In this document: piece after piece, positions 16,613 through 26,183 of the stretch | How the letters are laid out: the number at the start of each line of letters is the position of its first letter | Numbering within the stretch: the first letter of the stretch is position 1 | NCBI GenBank assembly: GCA_947259995.1 | Contig: CAMYOK010000007.1 | Location: forward strand, 1 to 64,000 | Length of the DNA stretch: 64,000 bases | Source: an uncultured Pseudomonadales bacterium | GTDB taxonomy: Bacteria > Pseudomonadota > Gammaproteobacteria > Pseudomonadales > Pseudohongiellaceae | Reading direction: 5' to 3' | Notes under the pieces: model-generated | Told to the model about the DNA's origin: nothing | The model's input: only the letters and a program-made list of their open reading frames with translations | Database searches by the model: none | Program-made: the position numbers and the translations under genes

Positions 16613-17542
16613 ATGCCCAAGATTAAAGTTTTAACTACCGGCAGGCTTGCAAAGCCTTTCTACGAACACTTCAAAGACAGCAAACTAGCCCTCGACATTC
16701 AAGTATCTGAAGACCTGACCCAGGCGCAGATAGACTGGGCAGACTGTTTGGCAAGCTTTCCTATCGATGCGAATGTTTCTCTGCACGGCTTAAAATGGAT
16801 TCATTGTTTCGGGGCGGGTGTAGACGGTTTCATCAAACGTTCAGACCTGGGTGCGGCACTAAGGCTGTCACGCACCACAGGTCGCCTTGGCGCTAAGGCA
16901 GGCGAATTTTGCCTTTGCCATGTTCTTAATTTTTTTCAGGATACCTTCTCTATTTATGAGGACATGCGCACTCAGGATTGGCAGGAACGCCAAGCGACTA
17001 GCATTACGCAGCAAACGGTTCTTCTTCTCGGGACTGGCACCATGGCGCAAGGCATCGCCAAATTATTGCGCGCCGCTGGCCTCAAAGTTATAGGGGTGAA
17101 CACTTCTGGCAGAACAAGCGACAGCAATTTTGAGCGCTGTTTTCGACTCGATGCCCTCGCAGACCCTTTGATAGGGGTGTCCTGCGTCATCAATACACTT
17201 CCGCTTAGCGCAGCAACACACAATTTAGTAGACGCAAGGTTTTTCGCGCGTTTGCAAAAAGCCCTGTTTATTAATGTCGGGCGCGGTGCGACGGTGCAGA
17301 CCCAAGACCTCGCTCTCGCCCTTGAGACGGGGCAAGTTCGCTACTGTGTTCTTGACGTGTTCGACCAAGAACCACTGCCCAAGTCATCTTGGCTATGGCA
17401 ACACCCACAGGTGTTTATCTCGCCTCATCAGGCAGCGATCACTGACATTAATGATGTCATCAACAGTTTTATCGCTGCCTTTGAGGCCTACACTTCGAAT
17501 ACCGTTAATCAATATTTTGTGGATAAAGAAAAATCTTACTAA
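16613..17542 (+). CDS. D-2-hydroxyacid dehydrogenase (GhrA-like)
   Basis: From the ATG at 16613, which has GAAGAGG 8 bp upstream, the protein has 309 residues; an upstream ATG at 16580 has no ribosome site. The fold is that of the NAD(P)-dependent D-isomer 2-hydroxyacid dehydrogenases. The Rossmann motif is LLLGTGTMAQGIAKLL. Catalytic Arg lies in NVGRGATV, Glu in DVFDQEPLP and His in SPHQAA. Such enzymes reduce glyoxylate, hydroxypyruvate or related 2-oxoacids. The gene stands alone, so the substrate is not indicated by context. Confidence 0.85.
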   Translation: MPKIKVLTTGRLAKPFYEHFKDSKLALDIQVSEDLTQAQIDWADCLASFPIDANVSLHGLKWIHCFGAGVDGFIKRSDLGAALRLSRTTGRLGAKAGEFCLCHVLNFFQDTFSIYEDMRTQDWQERQATSITQQTVLLLGTGTMAQGIAKLLRAAGLKVIGVNTSGRTSDSNFERCFRLDALADPLIGVSCVINTLPLSAATHNLVDARFFARLQKALFINVGRGATVQTQDLALALETGQVRYCVLDVFDQEPLPKSSWLWQHPQVFISPHQAAITDINDVINSFIAAFEAYTSNTVNQYFVDKEKSY

Positions 17543-17887
17543 TTTCCTAACAACTGCTTTGACGGCACTTCACTTCTTGGCACTTCACACTTGCGACCAG
17601 ACTGACGAATTTCAAACTACCCTAATAAATACAACAAGTTAAAATCATACATTTGCTAAAAAACCGCATTTTAGGGCTTTCGCATGAAAGTTTTACTTAG
17701 GTTTTTCGCGTTTCTTTTTGACTGACTAATTTTGTAAAACAGTGACATTTTTTCAGAATCACACTAGCCCCGCCCTTGCACCCCCGTGTTAGCCTGCGCC
17801 AAGCATTTTTCAACGGTATCTCCCAAGGCCGTTGAAAAGCGTCGCTTTGCTATCGACTCATAATTAAAAATAAGATTGAGGATAATA
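17543..17887 (+). other. Intergenic region upstream of the TonB receptor
   Basis: About 345 bp without a gene. It holds a tandem GGCACTTCAC repeat (17564-17573 and 17579-17588) and AT-rich DNA before the receptor gene. No convincing terminator or operator was found. The final GAGGATAATA is the receptor's ribosome site. Confidence 0.45.
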
Positions 17888-20800
17888 ATGACAACAATAC
17901 CCACAGCCAAAATCCGTCCAGCTTTTACCCACAAATTGCTCAGCACTGCTATTGCCTTGACTATGTTAGGCGGCACTGCGCAAACAATAGCACAGGCCCC
18001 TGAAGTCGAAGAGGTCGTCGTTACCGGCTCCTTTATTCGTCGCTCTGAAGGCATCGCTGCCGCCTCTCCGCTGACCCAATTGAGTGCCGAGGATTTGGAA
18101 TCTCAAGGCACTGTCAACATGGGCCAGGTCGTGTCGAATTTGACGTTCAACAACGGCACCGCAACCACTAACTCTATTCAAGGCGTAACCAGTACGACTT
18201 CTAACTTTAACTTACGCGGCCTTGGCCCACGCGCGACACTTACTTTGGTGGACAGCAGACGTGTGGCCACCGATAACGTGCAAGTTATGTTGCCAGCATC
18301 TGCCTTGCAGCGTATTGAAGTAGTTACAGACGGTGCCGCTGCACTGTACGGCACAGACGCTGTGGCCGGTGTTGTGAACTTAATTCCCTACCGTTCGTTC
18401 GACGGTCTAAAAGTAGAGTACTTTGAAGAGCGCGACAGTCGTGATGACTTCGGCAGAATCGAAACCTCATTCCTTGGCGGCAAGAGCGTTGGTGACGTTG
18501 ACCTCGTGGTCGCAGGCTCGTTTGTCGACTCTGCCACGCTAGCATGGGACGAGCGTCCTGAGTACGTGCGGTCCGGCCTAACCCACAACGGCGGATCAAA
18601 CCCCGGCAATTACACAGTCCCAGTGCGCGACGAGAACGGTGACTTCACTGGCGCCTCAACAAGCCGCATGGACCCTAGTTGTGGCTACCGCATAGACCAA
18701 GACCAAGCCGCTGCTGGCAACAACCCGTGGGGAGTGCCACTCGGTGGGCGTTGTTTCATGAGCTTCGGTGATACTCGCGACTTCCAACCTGATTACAATA
18801 CCTCCTCGTTATACGGCAATTTAAACTGGGAAATTAGCGAAGATGCGACCCTCAACACTCAACTTATGTGGAACCGACAGGTCTATCGCAACCGCAACAA
18901 CACTGGCAACCCTGGTGCTCGTTCCGACGGCGCGATTCCCGTAGTACGCGGTGAATTGCCGGGCAACACGTTTAGAGCAACAACCTCTACAGGCGCTGAA
19001 CTATTTGCGGAACCAGCCCGTGATGCGAGCGGCGCAATTGTGTTGGACGGTTACGGCCGGCCACTACCACAGCGTGACGCATCAGGCTCGGTAGTCTTCG
19101 CCAACAACCGCCTCGCATCGATCGACAATGATCCACAAGGCGGCGTTCCGTTCAACGAAGACGTCTATATTAACGGTGCTCAGTGGATGCCTTTTGGCAA
19201 ACCTGAAGCCAACACTATCCCAACGGCTATGCAAGAATTTGGTCACTTTCAAAGTTACCAGGTCGACAGACGCGCCATGCGTTTTGCCACCGGCCTAGAG
19301 TTTGCGGTACCAGGCCTAGAAGGCTGGCAGGGTAATGCAGACTATGTGTATAGCTTCTATGAAAGCGTAGGCAATAATTCTCAGCAATTCAGTGTCGGGG
19401 CGGTAGCTCAAGGCTTGAACTGTGATGTTGTGAATGATGTCGACAGCTGCTTCAACCCGTTCGGCGCGATCGATCCACAGTTTAGAACGCCTCAGCATGT
19501 GGCCGACGCGATCTTCACCCAAGACGCAATCGATGACCGTGACGAACTACAAACCTTTAACTTAACCTTCAATGGCGATGTTTCCCCTGGTGGTTTCGAA
19601 CTGCCTGGCGGCCCTATTGCCATGGCAGCCGGTTACCAGCGCCGCGAAGAGACTGACTCGGATGGCCCAACAGCAACCTCTATTCGTGACGACCAACTCA
19701 TTGGCGTGCAAGAGCTGCCCACTAGCCAAAGCCGTAGCAGTGACTCATGGTTTGCCGAGTTTGCATTCCCATTATTGGAAAATTTAGAGCTCAGTGCCGC
19801 CGTGCGTGATGAAAGTTTCAGTACTGGACAAAGCGCCGTGGTAGACAAGTTTGGCTTGATCTATGTGCCAACTGACTGGCTGAACATTCGTGCCACGAAA
19901 GGCGAGGCATTCATCGTTCCTACTTTATCGCAGCTTGGCTCACCAGAGACTTGCGGCCTAAGTAATGTGGATGATTTGTTCTCTCCATTCCAAGGCTTTA
20001 TCACTTCCTGTCGTACTGGCAACCCTGACTTAGCGTCCGAGTCCTCAGACAGTTTGTCCTTTGGTATCGATGTCGACTTACTCGACAACCTGAGCTGGTC
20101 GCTCACTTGGAGTGAAACTGACTTTACCGATCGTATTGTGAGCACCACGACACAAGACATCATTCGCTCAGATTACCGCAACTTCCAAGCCGCAACAGGG
20201 TTCACGGCAACTACCGCCAACCCTTATCCAACACTTGCTCAGTTAGAAGCTTGGGTAGCGGATCCACGTTCAGACAAGCGCATCATTCGTAATGCTTCTG
20301 ACATCACCACGCCAGACACCATCTTGCAGAGTGATTCCAATGCATCATCAATGTTAGTGCGCGCCTGGGACACACAGATCGATTATGGCTTCAGCTTAGA
20401 CTCTGTAGGCCTAGACGGTTGGGGTGATATCAACATGCAGTTGCAGGCAACCTATGTTGATACTTATCAGTTCCAGCTTGCCGAAGACCTTCCCACAATG
20501 GAAGCTGTTGGCAATCAGAACAATGACTTTGGTGCCGTACCGACTATTCCACAGATCCGCGCTAACTTGCGTATCAACTGGGGCTTAGGCAATCATACGG
20601 TTAGCGCGACAACTCGCTATATCGATGAAGTGGTATTCGATGCCAACGAGTTTAGCTTCCAGCGCTTCTTCCCTGGTTCTGAGTGGGGCGGCCCAACCGA
20701 CACGCTGCGCGCATGGACACAGTTGGATATGTTCTATTCCTACCGTGGCTACGAGGCGCTCGGTGGCGAGTTCAACTTCTCCGTTGGTGCGCGTAACCTT

Positions 20801-20908
20801 ACTGACCGTATGCCACAGAAAACTGGCATGATCGCCGGTGTTGCTGCGGAGTCACAAGATGTTCTAGGCCGCGTGTACTATGCACGTGTGAACTATAGCT
20901 TCTTCTAA
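17888..20908 (+). CDS. TonB-dependent outer-membrane receptor (large)
   Basis: From the ATG with GAGGA upstream the protein has 1006 residues. A signal peptide ends near AQTIAQA. A TonB box-like EEVVVTGSFIRR follows, then the plug domain (about 45-160, with FNLRGLGPRATLTLVDSRR and RIEVVTDGAAALYGTDAVAGVVNLI). A long beta-barrel ends in the terminal Phe (YARVNYSFF). The size and plug match the large receptors of marine proteobacteria that import oligosaccharides, peptides or other complex ligands. No catabolic neighbour points to a ligand. It is a single transcription unit closed by a strong terminator. Confidence 0.9.
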   Translation: MTTIPTAKIRPAFTHKLLSTAIALTMLGGTAQTIAQAPEVEEVVVTGSFIRRSEGIAAASPLTQLSAEDLESQGTVNMGQVVSNLTFNNGTATTNSIQGVTSTTSNFNLRGLGPRATLTLVDSRRVATDNVQVMLPASALQRIEVVTDGAAALYGTDAVAGVVNLIPYRSFDGLKVEYFEERDSRDDFGRIETSFLGGKSVGDVDLVVAGSFVDSATLAWDERPEYVRSGLTHNGGSNPGNYTVPVRDENGDFTGASTSRMDPSCGYRIDQDQAAAGNNPWGVPLGGRCFMSFGDTRDFQPDYNTSSLYGNLNWEISEDATLNTQLMWNRQVYRNRNNTGNPGARSDGAIPVVRGELPGNTFRATTSTGAELFAEPARDASGAIVLDGYGRPLPQRDASGSVVFANNRLASIDNDPQGGVPFNEDVYINGAQWMPFGKPEANTIPTAMQEFGHFQSYQVDRRAMRFATGLEFAVPGLEGWQGNADYVYSFYESVGNNSQQFSVGAVAQGLNCDVVNDVDSCFNPFGAIDPQFRTPQHVADAIFTQDAIDDRDELQTFNLTFNGDVSPGGFELPGGPIAMAAGYQRREETDSDGPTATSIRDDQLIGVQELPTSQSRSSDSWFAEFAFPLLENLELSAAVRDESFSTGQSAVVDKFGLIYVPTDWLNIRATKGEAFIVPTLSQLGSPETCGLSNVDDLFSPFQGFITSCRTGNPDLASESSDSLSFGIDVDLLDNLSWSLTWSETDFTDRIVSTTTQDIIRSDYRNFQAATGFTATTANPYPTLAQLEAWVADPRSDKRIIRNASDITTPDTILQSDSNASSMLVRAWDTQIDYGFSLDSVGLDGWGDINMQLQATYVDTYQFQLAEDLPTMEAVGNQNNDFGAVPTIPQIRANLRINWGLGNHTVSATTRYIDEVVFDANEFSFQRFFPGSEWGGPTDTLRAWTQLDMFYSYRGYEALGGEFNFSVGARNLTDRMPQKTGMIAGVAAESQDVLGRVYYARVNYSFF

Positions 20909-20930
20909 GCCAAGCGCTTAACGAAAGAAA

Positions 20931-20968
20931 AATCGGGTGCCGCCTTAGCGTGACACCCGATTTTTTTT
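20931..20968 (+). terminator. Factor-independent terminator after the TonB receptor
   Basis: AATCGGGTG (20931-20939) pairs with CACCCGATT, followed by a run of T. The stem is perfect over nine base pairs. It lies 22 bp after the receptor stop. Confidence 0.85.
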
Positions 20969-21143
20969 GTCTCAAGACCTCCCAGCCTGTACAATCGCGC
21001 ACCTAAACTTGCAGTCACTTGCCAATTGGCGACAAGCTCCTAAGCGAAACACAATAAAATCTCTTCTCTTCGCCCGTCAAGATACTCAGCACTGCTCATT
21101 CATTGCCGCCCTAGCTCGGCATTAAAAATGGAATACGCCCTAC

Positions 21144-22619
21144 ATGAATACGCTACGTCAGGACTGGTTTGCAAACGTCCGTAACGATCTTTTGGCTGGC
21201 CTCGTTGTCGCGCTCGCGCTGATCCCCGAAGCCATTGCCTTTTCTATCATCGCAGGCGTTGACCCGAAAGTCGGGCTCTATGCCTCTTTCTGTATCGCGG
21301 TTGTGATTGCCTTTGTTGGTGGTCGCCCCGGGATGATCTCTGCCGCCACCGGTGCCATGGCTCTGGTTATGGTGACATTGGTCAAAGACCACGGTCTGCA
21401 ATATTTGCTTGCGGCAACCGTGCTAACAGGGGTACTACAGATCATCGCGGGCTGGGTGCATTTGGGCACGCTAATGCGATTTGTATCGCGCTCTGTCGTC
21501 ACCGGTTTCGTGAATGCACTGGCCATTCTAATCTTTATGGCCCAGTTGCCAGAGCTAACCAATGTGACATGGCATGTTTACGCAATGACGGCAGCAGGTC
21601 TTGGTATCATTTACGGCTTTCCTTATATCACCAAGGCAATCCCCTCTCCTCTCGTGACGATTGTGGTGCTAACCGCCGTGGCACTGATTATCGATTTGGA
21701 CATTCGCACCGTGGGTGACATGGGCGAGTTACCCGATAGCCTCCCCGTTTTTCTCATCCCCGACATTCCCTTTACTTGGGAAACCTTGACCATCATCTTC
21801 CCGTTCTCCCTGACCTTGATGGTGGTGGGCCTATTGGAATCATTGATGACCGCCACTATTGTGGACGATCTCACAGACACCAAGAGTGACAAGAACCGCG
21901 AATGCGTAGGCCAAGGCGTCGCCAATATCACTAGTGGCCTCATCGGTGGTATGGCTGGCTGTGCAATGATCGGCCAGTCTGTGATCAATGTGAAATCCGG
22001 CGGACGTGGCCGTTTGTCGACACTCTCCGCAGGCCTGTTTTTATTAATATTGGTGGTGTTCTTGGGCGACTGGGTCAGCCAAATTCCAATGGCGGCACTG
22101 GTAGCTGTCATGATTATGGTATCCATTGGCACCTTTAATTGGATGTCGATCAAGAACCTGCGCGAACACCCTAAGAGCTCCAGCGTCGTGATGATCGCCA
22201 CGGTCGCAGTGACTGTTGCCACTCATGATTTGGCTATGGGCGTGCTGACTGGGGTGCTAGCATCGGGCTTCTTCTTCGCCCACAAGGTCGGGCGCATTTT
22301 ACGTATTCGTTCACTCGCTGAAGATGAAGGTCGCACACGCACCTACACAGTATTAGGTCAGGTGTTCTTTGCCAGTGCCGACAGCTTCACCAATGCCTTC
22401 GACTATAAAGAGGTGATCGAAAAAGTACGCATCGATGTCAGCCGCGCCCATTTCTGGGACATCACCGCTGTCAGTGCGCTGGATAAAGTCGTCATCAAAT
22501 TCCGCCGCGAAGGCGCCGAGGTCGAAGTCATTGGCTTGAACGAGGCTAGCGCTACCATGGTCGATAAGTTCGGAGAGTTCGATAAGGGCGACTCTGACGA
22601 CATCCTGTTAGGGCATTAG
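21144..22619 (+). CDS. SulP family anion transporter with STAS domain
   Basis: This 491-residue inner-membrane protein opens with the SulP signature ([36 protein letters not shown]). It has 10-14 membrane segments, a conserved [16 protein letters not shown] and [14 protein letters not shown]. The C-terminal STAS domain (about 395-485) contains [16 protein letters not shown] sequence ([20 protein letters not shown]). SulP proteins carry sulfate, bicarbonate or other anions. The adjacent USP gene resembles an arrangement seen with bicarbonate-type SulP proteins, but the substrate cannot be fixed from sequence. Confidence 0.88.
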   Translation: MNTLRQDWFANVRNDLLAGLVVALALIPEAIAFSIIAGVDPKVGLYASFCIAVVIAFVGGRPGMISAATGAMALVMVTLVKDHGLQYLLAATVLTGVLQIIAGWVHLGTLMRFVSRSVVTGFVNALAILIFMAQLPELTNVTWHVYAMTAAGLGIIYGFPYITKAIPSPLVTIVVLTAVALIIDLDIRTVGDMGELPDSLPVFLIPDIPFTWETLTIIFPFSLTLMVVGLLESLMTATIVDDLTDTKSDKNRECVGQGVANITSGLIGGMAGCAMIGQSVINVKSGGRGRLSTLSAGLFLLILVVFLGDWVSQIPMAALVAVMIMVSIGTFNWMSIKNLREHPKSSSVVMIATVAVTVATHDLAMGVLTGVLASGFFFAHKVGRILRIRSLAEDEGRTRTYTVLGQVFFASADSFTNAFDYKEVIEKVRIDVSRAHFWDITAVSALDKVVIKFRREGAEVEVIGLNEASATMVDKFGEFDKGDSDDILLGH

Positions 22620-22626
22620 GAGAACA

Positions 22627-23493
22627 ATGATGAAAGTAGAACCTAAAGTCCTCGCCTGTGTCGATCAATCGCGTTATGCCGAATATGTTGCTGACTATGC
22701 GGCTTGGGCCGCCGGCCGTATCAGTGCACCTTTGGAGTTTTTGCATGTTATCGATCGTCACCAAGAGGTGTCGGACAGCAAGGACCATAGTGGTGCGATT
22801 GGCATCGATGCCCAAGAACAATTGCTAGAGACCCTTTCTAGCAAAGACGAAGCACGCAGCAAAGAGGCAAGAGAGCGCGGCCGCATATTTCTCAACACTC
22901 TACGGGAACGGGCAATCGCGGCTGGCATCCAAAACCCGGATGTACGACAACGTCTTGGCCATCTAGAGGAAACATTAAAAGAGCAAGAAGAGGATGTGCG
23001 CATTTTCGTTCTAGGGCGTCGCGGCAGATCCGCCGATGAGACTCAGCGCGATATTGGCCGCCATGTCGAACGCACCGTGCGCAATCTACGCAAACCCATT
23101 TTGACTGTGACAGAAGAGTTCAAGGAACCGCGCCGCGCCATGATCGCCTTCGATGGCGGCATTGTGACTCGCGGAGGGGTTGAACTGGTCGCCAAGAGTC
23201 CTTTGTTTAAAGGCATGCCCATTCATCTATTAATGTCAGGCAAAGATCGTCAAGAAGCCGCCAAACAACTGAAGTGGGCAAAGAAAAAGCTAGAGTCTGC
23301 TGGCTTTGAAACGATCAGCGAACACATCCCTGGCGATGCGGAAACGGTGATTGCCAAGGAAGTCAAAGCGCAAAGCATCGACATTTTGTTGATGGGCGCC
23401 TATAGCCACTCCCCACTTCGCAGCCTGTTTATGGGCAGCAAGACCACAGATCTATTGCGTTCGGCGACGATTCCCACCCTACTGTTACGCTAG
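22627..23493 (+). CDS. Universal stress protein with two USP domains
   Basis: This 288-residue protein contains two tandem USP folds. The first (1-155) starts VLACVDQSRYAEYVADYAAW and ends with FVLGRRGRSADETQRDIGRHVERTVRNLRKPILTV-type sequence. The second (about 160-288) ends LLMGAYSHSPLRSLFMGSKT, then LLRSATIPTLLLR, the usual ATP-binding GxxxxxxxxG(S/T) region. The gene starts 7 bp after the SulP stop with a GGAGAA site, so the two are co-transcribed. A regulatory or partner role toward the transporter is inferred. Confidence 0.85.
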   Translation: MMKVEPKVLACVDQSRYAEYVADYAAWAAGRISAPLEFLHVIDRHQEVSDSKDHSGAIGIDAQEQLLETLSSKDEARSKEARERGRIFLNTLRERAIAAGIQNPDVRQRLGHLEETLKEQEEDVRIFVLGRRGRSADETQRDIGRHVERTVRNLRKPILTVTEEFKEPRRAMIAFDGGIVTRGGVELVAKSPLFKGMPIHLLMSGKDRQEAAKQLKWAKKKLESAGFETISEHIPGDAETVIAKEVKAQSIDILLMGAYSHSPLRSLFMGSKTTDLLRSATIPTLLLR

Positions 23494-23502
23494 AACGACC
23501 GC

Positions 23503-23532
23503 GCCGTGAGCAGGGCTATGCCTGTTCACGGC
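23503..23532 (+). terminator. Hairpin between convergent USP and LuxR genes
   Basis: GCCGTGAGCAGG pairs with CCTGTTCACGGC over 12 positions with one G-T pair. It is followed only by CTTTC, so the U tract is weak. The right half lies inside the 3' end of the LuxR gene. It could end the SulP-USP transcript. Confidence 0.45.
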
Positions 23533-24424
23533 TTTCATAGTCGCGCACTAACGCGATTAACTGGCCGCGATTCTTCACAAAGGTTTTCTGGTAAGTGCGT
23601 GAGGCATGATCCTTTACGGTCTGCAAAGACAGGAACAATTGATTGGCGATCTCTTGATTGGTCTTGCCGGCATAGATTCCTCTAACCACATCGGCTTCGC
23701 GCTTACTAATACCAAACTTCTCTATCAAGTGCTCGACGCCACCCCCGCTTTTAAGGGGCACTTGTGCAGCCTTAGCGCTGTAGACATAGAGCACAGCAAA
23801 GGCGCAGTGACTGCAATAGAACAACACCGCAAAGCTCGACTCATAGAGCGCTGCATTCGCTAAGCCGGTGAAATAACTCAAGTGGATCAAGCCAGTCAAA
23901 ACACTGAGCGTAAGCAAGTACTGACTTCGATCTACTCGTACTGTCTTGCCTTTAGTGAAAAACAGTACCATCGTGACGGCGCCAGCAAACACCACCCCGA
24001 CAATTGACCATGCACTGCGCAACGGGTCTTGACCTGCCAGCCCAACACTAAAGGCTAGCATCACCACGGCCACGGCCATTGCGCAGATGCTTGTTATCAA
24101 TAGGCTGGCTTGGCGTTGCTGCAAGCGGCAGGCCCAAAGCAGCTGCATTAGCACCGCGAAAAAGAAAAACGGCGTCCCCAAACCAGAGATCACATTGGCC
24201 ACTATTTCCACGTTTTCGATAACGAAAAACCGCGGCAGCAGGATTTGGCTCCACAGGCTGTAGTACACAAACACACTAATAAGAATGAAGCTGTATTGGA
24301 GAAACTGCAGACTTTCGCCTAATTCGCTTTTGCGATAACGAAACAGCACGAGAATACCTGCCGCAGACATCGACAGGCTGAGTGTAAAGCCCAACCATTG
24401 CAAGGCGACGCCGAACGCGTTCAT
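23516..24424 (-). CDS. Membrane-bound LuxR-family transcriptional regulator
   Basis: This 302-residue protein has about seven membrane segments in residues 1-215 and then a cytoplasmic LuxR-type helix-turn-helix (FGISKREADVVRGIYAGKTNQEIANQLFLSLQTVKDHASRTYQKTFVKNR-type, about 235-290). There is no receiver or autoinducer domain. The layout implies a one-component membrane sensor that binds DNA from the membrane. Ligand and targets are unknown; the divergent small membrane gene and the neighbouring SulP-USP pair are candidate targets. Confidence 0.82.
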   Translation of the reverse strand: MNAFGVALQWLGFTLSLSMSAAGILVLFRYRKSELGESLQFLQYSFILISVFVYYSLWSQILLPRFFVIENVEIVANVISGLGTPFFFFAVLMQLLWACRLQQRQASLLITSICAMAVAVVMLAFSVGLAGQDPLRSAWSIVGVVFAGAVTMVLFFTKGKTVRVDRSQYLLTLSVLTGLIHLSYFTGLANAALYESSFAVLFYCSHCAFAVLYVYSAKAAQVPLKSGGGVEHLIEKFGISKREADVVRGIYAGKTNQEIANQLFLSLQTVKDHASRTYQKTFVKNRGQLIALVRDYESREQA

Positions 24425-24599
24425 AGGGACATATCTAAAAAGTTCATCATGAGGGCAAATATAGCATTACGACCTAAGTAGTCATCCCTACCAAAGTAGT
24501 TAATTGCAAAACACTACCTTAGTCGGTGTTCACAAAACGAGGATTGGCGCATCTTTGCAACCCTGCGCTACCTTTTGCCAAGCGCCCAAGGAGTAAACC

Positions 24600-25283
24600 A
24601 TGCACAACGAATTAGTCAGTATCGATTTCCGGCCCGGAACAGGCAGAGCCCTTGCCTTTGGTTGGAGGCGAATGAAGGCCAATGCCCTACTTTTCTTTCT
24701 CGTCGCATTAGTCGTTGCGGTGATAGAGATCCCTTCGCAGAGCCAAAACTATAACTTCACCAGCGAAGACCCTGTTAAGTCTATTCACTCTTTGCTGCTG
24801 CTCGCCTTTATGATCCTCATAGCTCCTGTGTTCAACTATGGAGCAGACTTTGTCTTCCTAAAGGGAGTCCGAGGAGACGATGTTCTGATCAAGAGCATTC
24901 TCGATGGCTTCAAATGCTATCTCAATGTCGTGCTTTCCAATATTTTGACCTTTGGTTTGACGGCGATTGGCCTTGTCGCATTCATCTTTCCCGGCATTTA
25001 TATCGCCTGCCGTTTGGTGTTCACCGCTTATCTTGTCATGGATGAGGATATGGACCCAGTCGCTGCAGTAGAGGCTAGCTGGCGCATGACCCAAGGCCAT
25101 GCCCTGAAAATTTTCTTACTTGGCGTATTGTCGATCTTCATATTCTTTGGCGGTTTACTGCTCTTAGTGATTGGCGTGTTTCCCGCGCTAATGTGGATTA
25201 AGTCCTCGTTCGCAGCACTCTATCTCAGCATCCAGCAAGAAAGTGCCCCTACGGACACACACGAGGCTAGCGAGCAAGAGTAA
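24600..25283 (+). CDS. Multi-pass inner-membrane protein (DUF975/YciC-like)
   Basis: This 227-residue protein has an N-terminal soluble stretch, GRALAFGWRRMKANALLFFLVALVV, and about five membrane segments. It has the FPGIYIACRLVFTAYLVMDEDMDPVAAVEASWRMTQGH region found in DUF975, YciC and GDPD membrane-domain families. An AAGGAG site precedes the ATG. Function unknown; it lies divergent from the LuxR membrane regulator. Confidence 0.7.
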   Translation: MHNELVSIDFRPGTGRALAFGWRRMKANALLFFLVALVVAVIEIPSQSQNYNFTSEDPVKSIHSLLLLAFMILIAPVFNYGADFVFLKGVRGDDVLIKSILDGFKCYLNVVLSNILTFGLTAIGLVAFIFPGIYIACRLVFTAYLVMDEDMDPVAAVEASWRMTQGHALKIFLLGVLSIFIFFGGLLLLVIGVFPALMWIKSSFAALYLSIQQESAPTDTHEASEQE

Positions 25284-25288
25284 TGCGT

Positions 25289-25338
25289 AAGGTTTTCGCT
25301 GACTTCACAATGGATTTGCTCAAGTCAGCGAAAAGCTT
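25289..25338 (+). repeat. Long intergenic hairpin
   Basis: AAGGTTTTCGCTGACTT (25289-25305) pairs with AAGTCAGCGAAAAGCTT (25322-25338), 17 bp with one mismatch and a 16-nt loop. No U tract follows on the plus strand. It lies between two same-strand genes and may stabilise mRNA or attenuate read-through. Confidence 0.55.
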
Positions 25339-25377
25339 CATCCTTAGACATCAATTGGAAAGAAGCAGGTGTAAGGC

Positions 25378-26118
25378 ATGAAGAAAGTACTACTCGCACT
25401 ACTCATATTAGTCCTTGGCGGGGGCGTGTTCGCCTACCTCAACTATGAGAACGGCATTCGTCGCGGCATCGAGATCGCGGGCAGCAGAGCACTAGGAACC
25501 AATGTGACTGTATCCGGTGTTAGTGTTTCCCCTTTCACCGGTGAAGGCAGCATTCGTGGGCTTACCATCGCCAACCCTGAGGGCTTCGATGCCCCCTACG
25601 CCATGGAGTTAGGAGGCTTAGATGTTTCAATTAACACGGCAAGCATTCTCAGTGACGTCATCGAAATCAATCTAATCCAGATCGACGACGCCAAGATCAC
25701 TTATGAGACAACGCTTGTGCGTGACAATATTCGAGCACTTCTGGCCAATCTCCCTAATAGCGATGCCGCACCGGTGGTCGAAGCAACTCCTGATGCACCC
25801 GCAAGCAAGCGCGTGATCATTCGTGAATTCCGCATGAACAATCCTCAGGTGGACCTGCACACAAGAGTTGCTAGAGCCCCCGTGCCATTGCCCGACCTTG
25901 TGCTCACCAATATCGGTGAAAACAGTAGCGCGGTGACCGTGGCTGAAGCCGCTAGGCAGATATTAGCCGCGCTAAATCAAGCCATCGTCCGTGAAGGGGT
26001 ACCCAATATGGACGTGCTCATTGATGGCGCAAGACAGCAACTTGATGACGGTATACAGAAAGTAGAAGACACAGTCGAAAACATCAGCAATGGCGTTCTC
26101 GATCTTTTCGGACAATAA
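25378..26118 (+). CDS. AsmA-like periplasmic protein with N-terminal anchor
   Basis: This 246-residue protein has an N-terminal anchor or signal (KKVLLALLILVLGGGVFAYL). An AsmA/DUF748-like beta domain follows (ALGTNVTVSGVSVSPFTGEGSIRGLTIANPEGF), then a C-terminal helical tail with amphipathic stretches (QQLDDGIQKVEDTVENISNGV). The GTNVTV...GSIRGLTIANPEGF pattern is characteristic of small AsmA-like proteins in proteobacteria. The exact function is unknown. It may be co-transcribed with the preceding membrane gene despite the intervening hairpin. Confidence 0.7.
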   Translation: MKKVLLALLILVLGGGVFAYLNYENGIRRGIEIAGSRALGTNVTVSGVSVSPFTGEGSIRGLTIANPEGFDAPYAMELGGLDVSINTASILSDVIEINLIQIDDAKITYETTLVRDNIRALLANLPNSDAAPVVEATPDAPASKRVIIREFRMNNPQVDLHTRVARAPVPLPDLVLTNIGENSSAVTVAEAARQILAALNQAIVREGVPNMDVLIDGARQQLDDGIQKVEDTVENISNGVLDLFGQ

Positions 26119-26156
26119 AAAAAACCTCCGCCACGAAAGAGAATACGTGGCGGAGG
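26115..26156 (-). terminator. Terminator of the RND efflux operon
   Basis: CCTCCGCCACG (26125-26135) and CGTGGCGGAGG (26146-26156) form a perfect 11-bp stem. Read on the minus strand it is followed by eight U. It lies 28 bp past the stop of the outer-membrane factor gene and may also slow plus-strand transcription. Confidence 0.85.
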
Positions 26157-26183
26157 TAAACGAGAAGACTTCCTCGATTACAA

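Noticed and set aside
17564..17588. Tandem GGCACTTCAC direct repeat
   Set aside because: Two copies 15 bp apart in a simple, pyrimidine-rich region; no partner element or regulator site could be tied to it.
21623..22222. Minus-strand open frame of 199 codons
   Set aside because: It is the antisense shadow of the SulP transporter and encodes a Thr/Ile-rich stretch typical of reversed membrane-protein codons.
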